Shown one piece after another: positions 8,764 through 17,365 of a stretch of 18,838 nt of DNA (within the stretch, counting starts at the first letter, position 1; the number at the start of each line of letters is the position of its first letter). The notes below the pieces were generated by a model. The model did not search any database. It saw only the letters and a program-made list of their open reading frames with translations, and had not been told where the DNA came from. The stretch comes from a candidate division BRC1 bacterium ADurb.BinA292 (GTDB lineage: Bacteria; Sumerlaeota; Sumerlaeia; MVZB01), in assembly GCA_002068205.1 (NCBI GenBank), contig MVZB01000037.1, positions 1-18,838 of the forward strand. The letters are read 5' to 3'. A program made the translations under genes and the position numbers.

Positions 8764-8874
8764 TTTGGAACTCGTCCCCTGTATCTCGTCCCTCGTCTTC
8801 GTACTCGTAACCACGCCCGAAGGCCGGCCCCAAAACTCGGCTCTCGGCTCCCGTCCCTCGTCCTCGCTCTCGAA
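8764..8874 (-). repeat. Purine-rich dispersed repeat, copy 2
   Basis: Read on the minus strand from 8874, the core TTCGAGAGCGAGGACGAGGG matches copy 1 apart from one missing C and a few substitutions. The second half has GAGTACGAAGACGAGGGACG, close to copy 1 but longer. It ends about 36 bases before the ATG of the first keto-sugar-operon gene; its 5' end is 147 bases from that ATG, almost the same as the 144 bases in copy 1. Confidence 0.75.
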
Positions 8875-8984
8875 ATCCAGGTCGCCACCCCCGGTGGGAG
8901 ACCGGCGCCATCGGAGCGCAACCTGGGGCAAGCAATCCAGAAACTCCCCGTCCCTTGAGGGGGCGCATCTTCAGCTCAGCCGCC

Positions 8985-8993
8985 ATCGTAGCA
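8985..8993 (-). promoter_or_regulatory. Candidate extended -10 for the keto-sugar operon
   Basis: On the minus strand the site reads TGCTACGAT, an extended -10 with no convincing -35 at the usual distance. It would give a leader of about 250 bases that includes repeat copy 2. Based on motif resemblance alone. Confidence 0.25.
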
Positions 8994-9065
8994 TCCGCCT
9001 GCTCAAGTGCGAGTCCTTTTCATCGGGATACAGAGACGGGATATCCGTGACCCCCCGCTGGGAGC

Positions 9066-9108
9066 GCCGGCACCGTTGCCGGCCTCGCGGGGGCGGGATT
9101 GCCCCGCG
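9066..9108. repeat. Two stacked GC-rich palindromes in the divergent promoter region
   Basis: GCCGGCA (9066-9072) and TGCCGGC (9077-9083) form a 7-bp stem with a 4-base loop. Three bases later CGCGGGG (9086-9092) and CCCCGCG (9102-9108) form a second 7-bp stem with a 9-base loop. Paired short palindromes like these recall REP-type intergenic elements. The second overlaps the candidate -35 of the downstream gene, so it might also act as an operator. There is no second copy in this window. Confidence 0.4.
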
Positions 9109-9127
9109 ACCCGGCTTGGTCTAGGAT
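9099..9127 (+). promoter_or_regulatory. Candidate sigma-70-type promoter for the solute-binding protein gene
   Basis: TTGCCC (9099-9104) and TAGGAT (9122-9127) are separated by 17 bases, the optimal spacing. The -10 ends 32 bases before the chosen ATG at 9160, giving a short leader. The -35 lies within a 7-bp inverted repeat (9086-9108). Confidence 0.45.
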
Positions 9128-9159
9128 GGCCCCAGCTTGCCGCCGAAGGACCTCCGCCG

Positions 9160-10755
9160 ATGCCGCGCCGGGTTTCTCTGTTCCTCCTGCTGATCGCGCT
9201 CGCGCCGCTGGGTTGCCGTCCGCCGTCGCCGCGCGCGGAGCGCCAGGCGACCCATCAGGCCGTCATCAACCTGGGAACCGATCCGCGGACGCTCGATCCG
9301 TCGCTCGCGACCGATGTCGCCTCGGCCCGCGCCCTGCTCTTCTTCCAGCGCGGGTTGTTCATGCTCGACGACGAAGGCAAGCCCCGGCCCGAGCTGGCCG
9401 AAAGCTGGGAAGTCAGCCCGGACAGCCGGATCTACCAGTTCAAGCTGCGCGAGGCCTATTGGACCAACGGCCAGCGGGTCACGGCCGACGATTTTCTCTA
9501 TACCTGGACCGAACGGGTGCTCAATCCGGAATTCGGCGCCGAGTACGCCCATCAGATCTACAATTATATCGCCGGGGCGCGGGCATATTATGAAAACCCC
9601 GAGCTGGGGACCGAGACCGTGCGCGTCTGGGCGCTGGCCCCCGACCAGCTCTACGTCGAGCTGGAGCATCCGACGCCTTATTTCCTCGAACTGCTCGCGC
9701 ATCACGCCTACTTCCCCGTCTGCCGCGCGATGGATGAACAGAATGCCGACTGGGCGCGGCGGGCGGAAACTTACGTCGGCTGCGGGCCGTTCGTCCTGGC
9801 GGAGTATCAGCCCGGTGCGCGCATCGTCGCGCGGCGCAACCCGCAATACTGGAACGCCGCGGCGGTGAAGATGGAGCAGGTGACGCTGCGGATGATCGAG
9901 GAGGAATCGACGGCGCGGATCGCGTTCGAAAACGGCGAGATCGACGCGACCGAAGGGGTGCCGCGCGCCGAGCTGGATTCCCTGCGCGGCAGCGAGGCCC
10001 TGGCGTTCTCGACTGCGTTTTCCACGTACTACCTCAACCTGAACTGCCAGAAGGAGCCGCTGCGCGATGTGCGCGTGCGGCGGGCGCTGGCGCTGGCGCT
10101 CAACCGGCGCGAAATCACCGAGAAGGTCACGCGCGCCGGTGAGCAGCCCGCGTTCTTCATCTCGCCCCCCGGCCTGTATGAAGCGCCTCCCGCGCCGACC
10201 TTCGCCGATGCCGACTTCGACGAGGCGCGGCGCCTGCTCGCCGAGGCCGGCTATCCGGGCGGCCAGGGGTTCCCCAGGCTGCGCTACATCTACAATATGA
10301 CCGACACGCATCAACTCATCGCGCAGGTCATTCAGGAGACCTGGCGCCGCGAACTGGGGATCGAGATGACGGTCGAAAACCAGGAGTTCAAGACGTTGAT
10401 CGAGAACCGGCGGCAGGGCAACTTCGACGTTGCCCGCGCCGGCTGGGTCGCCGATTTCCCCGATCCGCTCAACTTCCTGGAAATCTTCGCCAGTGACAGC
10501 GACACGAACGACTCGTTCTGGCGGGATCCGGCGTACGACGCGCTGCTGTTCCAGGCGCGGGCCGAAACGGATCCCGACACGCGCGAGGCGATCCTGCGCC
10601 AGGCCGATCTGTACCTGATCGAGCAGATGCCGATCGTGCCGATTTACATCTATTCGACGCCGTACCTGCGCGACCCCGCGCTGGAGGGGTTCCATCTGAA
10701 CCCAATGGCGATGTTCGACCCGGTGCGGCTGGCTTGGCGGCCGCCGCCTTCCTGA
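9160..10755 (+). CDS. Family-5 extracellular solute-binding lipoprotein (OppA/DppA-like)
   Basis: A 531-residue substrate-binding component of an ABC importer, SBP_bac_5 type. The start at 9160 is chosen because AAGGA lies nine bases before it and the product then begins with a lipoprotein signal whose lipobox LAPLGC puts the modified Cys at residue 19. The open frame extends upstream to 9007 without coding character. Family landmarks include TDPRTLDPSLATD near the mature N-terminus, PELAESWEVS, VTADDF, RNPQYWN and the C-terminal GWVADFPDPLNFL stretch. Most relatives bind oligopeptides, but some family-5 proteins, such as those of Thermotoga, bind oligosaccharides, which would fit the divergent keto-sugar operon. 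No permease or ATPase gene is in the window. Family firm, ligand unknown. Confidence 0.92.
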   Translation: MPRRVSLFLLLIALAPLGCRPPSPRAERQATHQAVINLGTDPRTLDPSLATDVASARALLFFQRGLFMLDDEGKPRPELAESWEVSPDSRIYQFKLREAYWTNGQRVTADDFLYTWTERVLNPEFGAEYAHQIYNYIAGARAYYENPELGTETVRVWALAPDQLYVELEHPTPYFLELLAHHAYFPVCRAMDEQNADWARRAETYVGCGPFVLAEYQPGARIVARRNPQYWNAAAVKMEQVTLRMIEEESTARIAFENGEIDATEGVPRAELDSLRGSEALAFSTAFSTYYLNLNCQKEPLRDVRVRRALALALNRREITEKVTRAGEQPAFFISPPGLYEAPPAPTFADADFDEARRLLAEAGYPGGQGFPRLRYIYNMTDTHQLIAQVIQETWRRELGIEMTVENQEFKTLIENRRQGNFDVARAGWVADFPDPLNFLEIFASDSDTNDSFWRDPAYDALLFQARAETDPDTREAILRQADLYLIEQMPIVPIYIYSTPYLRDPALEGFHLNPMAMFDPVRLAWRPPPS

Positions 10756-10776
10756 GCCTTACCCCGAGAGACGGGC

Positions 10777-11379
10777 ATGATCTACCTGGACGCCGTGCTC
10801 GGTTTGATCCTCGTGATCCTGCTGGCCGGAGCGTTCGGCCGTTATCCTCTGTGGCGTCTGGCGCTGGAGGCGCTGGTCGGCCTGGCCATGATTGTGGCGA
10901 TTCACGCCCTGGCGGCGATACTGTGGCGCTGGCTGGCGAACTATCTGGACGAAGGCGCAACGCCGCCGTCGCGCCGCCGCATGGGGTCGACCTTCGCGCG
11001 CAAGACCCGGCGCGAGACGCGGTTCGAAGCGCTGGACGACCAGGAACTGGAACGCCACCTGGAGCGCCATCCGGACGACGCGCTGGCGCTGGAGAGCCAT
11101 TGCGAGCGCCTGTGGGCCGCCGGCCGACGCGACGACTATGCGCGCGAGCTGAGCTGGCTGCTGAATCTGCCCAACCGGATGTCGATCGACGAGCAGGTGA
11201 CGCGGCTCCACTGGCTGGCGGACTATCATCTGCGGGAAAATGGTCGGCCCGGGCAGGCCATCGAGGCGCTGCGGCTGATCGAAGCCCGGTTTCCGGGGAC
11301 CTATCAGGCGACGCTCGCGCGCCAGCGCATCCTGAGCCTGCGGACGGCCCTGGCGGAGGGCGAAAAAGCAGGTTCCTGA
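10777..11379 (+). CDS. Small membrane-anchored helical-repeat (TPR-like) protein
   Basis: A 200-residue protein I do not recognise as a named family. Two hydrophobic segments at about residues 2-20 and 31-50 (AVLGLILVILLAGAF and ALVGLAMIVAIHALAAILW) are followed by a basic linker with SRRR and KTRR. The remaining soluble part is helical with TPR-like units: HPDDALALESHCERLWAAGR, then GRPGQAIEALRLIEARFPGT. The basic linker predicts the soluble domain in the cytoplasm. It begins 21 bases after the solute-binding gene, so the two are probably co-transcribed; a GAGAGACGG stretch just upstream may serve as ribosome site. It may act as an assembly or interaction factor. No enzymatic motif is visible. 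Confidence 0.7.
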   Translation: MIYLDAVLGLILVILLAGAFGRYPLWRLALEALVGLAMIVAIHALAAILWRWLANYLDEGATPPSRRRMGSTFARKTRRETRFEALDDQELERHLERHPDDALALESHCERLWAAGRRDDYARELSWLLNLPNRMSIDEQVTRLHWLADYHLRENGRPGQAIEALRLIEARFPGTYQATLARQRILSLRTALAEGEKAGS

Positions 11380-11381
11380 CG

Positions 11382-11406
11382 GGCGGCCGCACGGTTTACG
11401 GCCGTC
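11382..11406 (+). terminator. Possible terminator hairpin after the membrane protein gene
   Basis: GGCGGCCG (11382-11389) pairs with CGGCCGTC (11399-11406) in an 8-bp stem with one G-T pair and a 9-base loop, three bases after the stop codon. No T-run follows, so it is a weak candidate. Confidence 0.3.
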
Positions 11407-11508
11407 GTATCCGGCTTGCCCCGGGAAGGGACATAAGCGAATATAGGACGAAAACGCAGCCGGCATGGTGGAGCGTAAGTTCTGTCATTCGAGGAATTGA
11501 TGGGCAAG

Positions 11509-11541
11509 TTGACGCGCGGCCAGCGAAACGTTTCGAATAAT
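11509..11541 (+). promoter_or_regulatory. Promoter-like pair with a LacI-type palindromic operator candidate
   Basis: TTGACG (11509-11514) is followed after 18 bases by TCGAAT (11533-11538). The perfect 12-bp palindrome CGAAACGTTTCG (11524-11535) sits between and over the -10. GAAACGTTTC-type palindromes with a central CG are typical of LacI/GalR-family operators. No regulator gene is in the window and the next gene, gyrB, begins almost 500 bases later. Palindrome certain; role inferred. Confidence 0.35.
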
Positions 11542-11739
11542 GCCCGACCGGCGATTTTGGGGCGCCGAAAATTTTCCTGCGAAGCCTTCCCGCCCCAGAT
11601 GCGGGCCAGAAAGCGATTTTCGCGGCCTGCGCGGGATTTTGGCGCGGTCGTCCAGGGTTTTTGCTGTCTATTTCCGCGAAATCTGGCACAATGATACCAA
11701 AGCCGCTGGCTCGGCCGGCGTTCCCGGGGGCAGTCTCCC

Positions 11740-11770
11740 CGTCTTGTCCCGTCCATCAGGTGACAAGACG
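11740..11770. promoter_or_regulatory. Perfect 9-bp inverted repeat upstream of gyrB
   Basis: CGTCTTGTC (11740-11748) and GACAAGACG (11762-11770) are exact reverse complements separated by 13 bases. There is no T-run after either arm. It could be a dyad operator or a leader hairpin about 250 bases ahead of gyrB. Confidence 0.35.
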
Positions 11771-11932
11771 CGCCAGCGGAGCCCGCGACCGGACGGCATG
11801 GAATCGCTCGCCGGAGCGGACGAGCGTCGGGGGTGATCTGTATGTGCGCCGCCGGAAGCCCCGATGCCCATGATCCTCATGACCCTAAGGTCCGTTGCGT
11901 TCCTCTCAATGGCGGCGGGCTTTTCGAGAGCC

Positions 11933-11967
11933 GACGACAAGGGACGCAAGCCGAGAGCCGAATTTTC
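11933..11967 (+). repeat. Purine-rich dispersed repeat, copy 3 (core only)
   Basis: The core TTCGAGAGCCGACGACAAGG and the following CCGAGAGCCGAATTTT align with the cores of copies 1 and 2. The second, looser half is missing. Its 5' end is 90 bases from the gyrB ATG, about 55 bases closer than in the other copies, consistent with loss or absence of that half. Confidence 0.7.
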
Positions 11968-11974
11968 TGAGTGA

Positions 11975-14590
<2,616 letters not shown>

Positions 14591-14594
14591 TGCC

Positions 14595-14608
14595 GCGCCG
14601 CGCGGCGC
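14595..14608 (+). terminator. Short GC palindrome just after gyrB
   Basis: GCGCCGCGCGGCGC is a perfect 14-bp palindrome five bases after the gyrB stop. It can form a 5-bp stem with a 4-base loop and is followed by ACTTTG, a very weak T-run. It may help end gyrB transcription together with the longer inverted repeat downstream. Confidence 0.3.
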
Positions 14609-14617
14609 ACTTTGCGA

Positions 14618-14653
14618 ACCGTCGGATCCGCCGCTCCGAGCCGATCCGACGGT
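14618..14653. terminator. Perfect 11-bp inverted repeat between convergent gyrB and typA
   Basis: ACCGTCGGATC (14618-14628) and GATCCGACGGT (14643-14653) are exact reverse complements around a 14-base loop. The stem lies in the 108-base gap between two tail-to-tail genes and is the only strong structure there. Neither strand has a T-run after it, so it fits a bidirectional, non-canonical terminator or an RNA 3'-end stabiliser rather than a textbook intrinsic terminator. Confidence 0.5.
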
Positions 14654-14698
14654 CCGCGCCCTCAGCTCCGTTCAACTTCACGAAAACAAATCGGCTGT

Positions 14699-16579
14699 TC
14701 AGGCCGACAACGCCACCTTGTAGCGTTCGTCCTTTTTGCGCTCCTCGGCATTGAGGATCATCTTGCGCAGGCGGATCGATTTGGGTGTCGCCTCGACCAG
14801 TTCGTCGTCGGCGATCCATTCGAGCGCCTGATCGAGCGACATGCGGCGCGGGACGTTCAATCCCTCGTTGTTCTCCTTGGTCGAGGCGCGGTGGTTGGTC
14901 AGCGCCTTCTTCTTGGTCGGGTTGCAGGGCAGGTCCTCCGGCCGCGAGTTCATCCCGACGATCTGCCCCTCGTAGACCGGTTCGGTCGGCCCGATGAACA
15001 GCACCGCCCGGGCCTGCAGGCTCTCGAGCTGATAGGCCGTGGCCGGTCCGGTCTGCATCGAAACCAGCGATCCGCGGTTGCGCCCGGCCACCTCGCCCTG
15101 CCAGGGGCCGTAGCCGGTGAAGCGCGAGGACATGATGCCCAGCCCGCGCGTGTCGGTCAGGAATTCATTGCGGTAGCCGATCAGGCCGCGCGTCGGGATC
15201 GCGAACTCCAGGCGCAGCGTGCCGGTGCCGCTGTTTTCCATGTGCGTCAGTTGGCCCTTGCGCCGCGCCAGCTTTTCGATCACGACACCCTGGTATTCCT
15301 CCGGCACGTCGATGATGAGCTGCTCCATCGGCTCCAGCACCTCGCCGTGCGGGCCGGTGTGGGTGATCACCTCGGGCCGCGAAACGCACAGTTCCCACCC
15401 CTCGCGGCGCATCTCCTCGATCAGGATCGCCAGTTGCAGTTCGCCGCGGCCGGAGACCTTGACGCCGTCGGCGCGCCCCAGGTCCTCGACGCGCAGCGCG
15501 ACGTTGGTGCGCAGCTCGCGCTCGAGCCGCTCCTTGAGCTGGCGCAGCGTGATCGCCTTGCCCTCCTCGCCCGCGAACGGGCCGTTATTGACCAGAAAAA
15601 ACATCGACACGGTGGGCTCCTCGATCTCCAGCGGGGGGAGCGCCAGGTCGTCGCGGCCGGCGGCGGCCAGCGTGTCGCCGATGCGGATCTCCGCCGGCCC
15701 GGCGATCCAGACGATGTCGCCGGCCCCGATTTCGTCGACGTCGACCCGTTCCAGGCCGCGGGTCACCCACAGATGCACGGCCCGCTCGCTGGAGCTGCCC
15801 AGCACGTCCCAGCCGGCGTCGCGGTTGCCGGCCTCGCGCCAGCGCGTCACGACCTGCGTGAACGCCTCGCCTTTTTGCAGGCGCCCTTGCAGCACGCGGC
15901 CGCAGCCGATCTGGCCGATGTAGTCGCTCCACGCCAGCGTGCTGACCTGCATCAGGAACGGCGCATCGGCGTCAACCCGCGGCGGCGGGACATGCGTCAC
16001 GATCGTTTCGAACAAAGCCTCCATCCCTTCGCGCGCGTCATGCTCCAGGTCGCGCACAAGCCAGCCGCCGAGGCCCGAGCCGTAGACGACGGGGAAATCA
16101 GCCTGCTCGTCGTTCGCCCCCAGTTCGATGAACAGGTCGAAGGTCTTGTTGAGCGTCAGCTCCGGGCGCGCGTTGGGGCGGTCGACCTTGTTCACGACGA
16201 CGATCGGCCGCAGCCCGAGCCGCAGCGCGCGCATCAGCACGTAGCGCGTCTGCGGCATCGGCCCCTCGTTGGCGTCGACCAGCAGCAGGACCGAGTCGAC
16301 CATCGACAGGACGCGCTCGACCTCGCCTGAAAAATCGGCGTGGCCCGGCGTGTCGATGATGTTGATCAGGTAGTCGCGCCAGGTCACCGTGCAGTGCTTC
16401 GAGCGGATCGTGATGCCGCGCTCGCGTTCCAGCACGTTGCTGTCCATCACGCGCTCGGCCACCTGCTGATTTTCACGGAACACATGCGCCGCGCGAAAGA
16501 TCGCGTCGATCAGCGTCGTCTTGCCATGGTCGATGTGGGCGATAATCGCCACGTTGCGGATCTTGTCGGCGGCGGTCAT
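14699..16579 (-). CDS. typA: Ribosome-associated translational GTPase TypA/BipA
   Basis: A 626-residue member of the EF-G-like translational GTPases that binds the ribosome and aids large-subunit assembly and stress adaptation. G1 is [10 protein letters not shown] near the N-terminus, the G2 region ERERGITI, G3 [16 protein letters not shown]4 NKVDRP, and G5 YGSGLGGW (Gly in place of the usual Ala in SAL). TypA-specific sequence follows: [37 protein letters not shown] and the C-terminal [14 protein letters not shown]. The start at 16579 is chosen because [15 protein letters not shown] aligns with family N-termini and GAGGA lies about 11 bases upstream; the open frame extends to 16807 without coding character. 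It is transcribed away from the antitoxin gene and toward gyrB. Confidence 0.96.
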   Translation of the reverse strand: MTAADKIRNVAIIAHIDHGKTTLIDAIFRAAHVFRENQQVAERVMDSNVLERERGITIRSKHCTVTWRDYLINIIDTPGHADFSGEVERVLSMVDSVLLLVDANEGPMPQTRYVLMRALRLGLRPIVVVNKVDRPNARPELTLNKTFDLFIELGANDEQADFPVVYGSGLGGWLVRDLEHDAREGMEALFETIVTHVPPPRVDADAPFLMQVSTLAWSDYIGQIGCGRVLQGRLQKGEAFTQVVTRWREAGNRDAGWDVLGSSSERAVHLWVTRGLERVDVDEIGAGDIVWIAGPAEIRIGDTLAAAGRDDLALPPLEIEEPTVSMFFLVNNGPFAGEEGKAITLRQLKERLERELRTNVALRVEDLGRADGVKVSGRGELQLAILIEEMRREGWELCVSRPEVITHTGPHGEVLEPMEQLIIDVPEEYQGVVIEKLARRKGQLTHMENSGTGTLRLEFAIPTRGLIGYRNEFLTDTRGLGIMSSRFTGYGPWQGEVAGRNRGSLVSMQTGPATAYQLESLQARAVLFIGPTEPVYEGQIVGMNSRPEDLPCNPTKKKALTNHRASTKENNEGLNVPRRMSLDQALEWIADDELVEATPKSIRLRKMILNAEERKKDERYKVALSA

Positions 16580-16644
16580 CCAGTGGGGGATCCTCTTCGG
16601 GGGGTATCCGTCGCGCCGCCGGGTGAACGGCGCAGACGTCCGGC

Positions 16645-16675
16645 ATTCTACCAAAATCGCCCCGCCTCTGGCCAA
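16645..16675 (-). promoter_or_regulatory. Candidate typA promoter
   Basis: On the minus strand TGGTAGAAT (16653-16645) is an extended -10 that differs from TATAAT at one base. TTGGCC (16675-16670) lies 19 bases upstream as a -35. The ATG follows about 65 bases later, in a region free of other genes. Confidence 0.45.
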
Positions 16676-16700
16676 TGCGAATTGCCCCGCCCGCCGCGCC

Positions 16701-16730
16701 TTGAAGGGCAGGCGCGTTCCATGGTTTACT
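16701..16730 (+). promoter_or_regulatory. Candidate promoter for the antitoxin-toxin pair
   Basis: TTGAAG (16701-16706) and TTTACT (16725-16730) are separated by 18 bases, each matching consensus at four of six positions. The antitoxin ATG is at 16825. No clear operator palindrome is visible around it. Confidence 0.3.
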
Positions 16731-16824
16731 GAGGACGGTTGGTTCTCCCTGGGACCGGAAACATGACCCGCATTGCGATCCAGGCTTTCTCGTATTCGCA
16801 TGCCCATGAAACGGAGGCCTTCCC

Positions 16825-17043
16825 ATGACCGACCTGCTGACTGAAGCGTTCAAGAAGGCATCGCAACTGCCCGCCGAGCAACAGGACCAGCTCGCTCGCG
16901 AACTCATCGCGGAACTTGAAGGCGATCAGCTCTGGGAAGCCTCCTTCGCCCGCAGCCAGGATCAGCTCGAGCAGTTGGCGCGGAAAGCTCTGCAAGAGCA
17001 CGAAGCCGGCAAGACCTTGGAGTTGGGCTGCGACGAGCTTTGA
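16825..17043 (+). CDS. Small antitoxin-like protein of a type II toxin-antitoxin pair
   Basis: A 72-residue, mostly helical, acidic protein: an N-terminal segment LTEAFKKASQLPAEQQDQLA, then a Glu-rich middle and a C-terminal tail KTLELGCDEL. This resembles the small antitoxins found upstream of ParE/RelE-like toxins in cyanobacteria and planctomycete-like bacteria; the C-terminal half would wrap the toxin. GGAGG at 16813-16817 stands seven bases before the ATG, a strong ribosome site. The stop codon overlaps a TTG from which a toxin-like reading frame begins, the classic coupled arrangement. That toxin frame is broken, so the antitoxin may now act only in trans or be a remnant. No DNA-binding fold can be identified with confidence. 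Confidence 0.75.
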   Translation: MTDLLTEAFKKASQLPAEQQDQLARELIAELEGDQLWEASFARSQDQLEQLARKALQEHEAGKTLELGCDEL

Positions 17044-17305
17044 GATCGCTGCTGACCCGTGACTTCATCCTGCTCTTTCGCCGCCGCCTCCCATTCAGCA
17101 GTTGGCGCGGACAACTTACGCAATCTGGAAGGTGAACCCCTCCCACCCCAGCCTTCGCTTCGAACGAATTGGGGTCAAAACCAATGTCTATTCGGTGAGG
17201 ATCGGGATCCGCTGGCGAGCTCCTGGGGTGGTAAACGGCGACACGATCATCTGGTTCTGGATCGGATCGCATGCCGATTACGACACCCTGACTTCCCGGC
17301 TATGA
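17040..17305 (+). pseudogene. Frameshifted ParE/RelE-like toxin gene
   Basis: A toxin-like protein is split over two frames. From TTG at 17040, overlapping the antitoxin stop, the frame gives LRSLLTRDFILLFRRRLP, the usual toxin N-terminus, but runs into a stop at 17133-17135. The family sequence resumes one frame over with IQQLARTTYAIWKVNPSHPS (from 17093), then YSVRIGIRWRA and the hallmark GDTIIWFWIGSHADYD, ending at 17303-17305. The break lies at about 17088-17095 in a C-rich stretch and is explained by loss of one base, or of seven, since relatives usually have two more residues there. Intact, the toxin would have about 90 residues and act as an mRNA-cleaving or gyrase-poisoning enzyme. 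A sequencing error is the alternative. Confidence 0.72.
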
Positions 17306-17365
17306 GGGCCACTGACGGCTACGTCCGCCAAATCGGCATTCCGCCGCATCCCCGCTGACCCCTGT

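Noticed and set aside
5203..8958. A 1251-codon + strand open frame across three minus-strand genes
   Set aside because: Pro/Arg/Ala-rich, spans intergenic gaps and several real genes; caused by base composition.
8753..8986. Small minus-strand frame encoding an RGYEYEDEGRD-type peptide
   Set aside because: It is the translation of the purine-rich repeat, with low complexity, no ribosome site and no conserved domain.
11685..11705. TGGCAC resembling the -24 element of a sigma-54 promoter
   Set aside because: The required GC at -12 is absent at the right spacing (CC is found instead), and a -35/-10 reading gives 20-bp spacing or worse.
11540..11836. A 98-codon frame in the gap before gyrB
   Set aside because: No ribosome site, unusual composition and no recognisable domain; it overlaps palindromes and leader-like sequence.
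14699..16807. Upstream in-frame start at 16807 for typA
   Set aside because: The extra 76 residues have no similarity to TypA, while ATG at 16579 begins the conserved N-terminus and a promoter-like site lies between the two.
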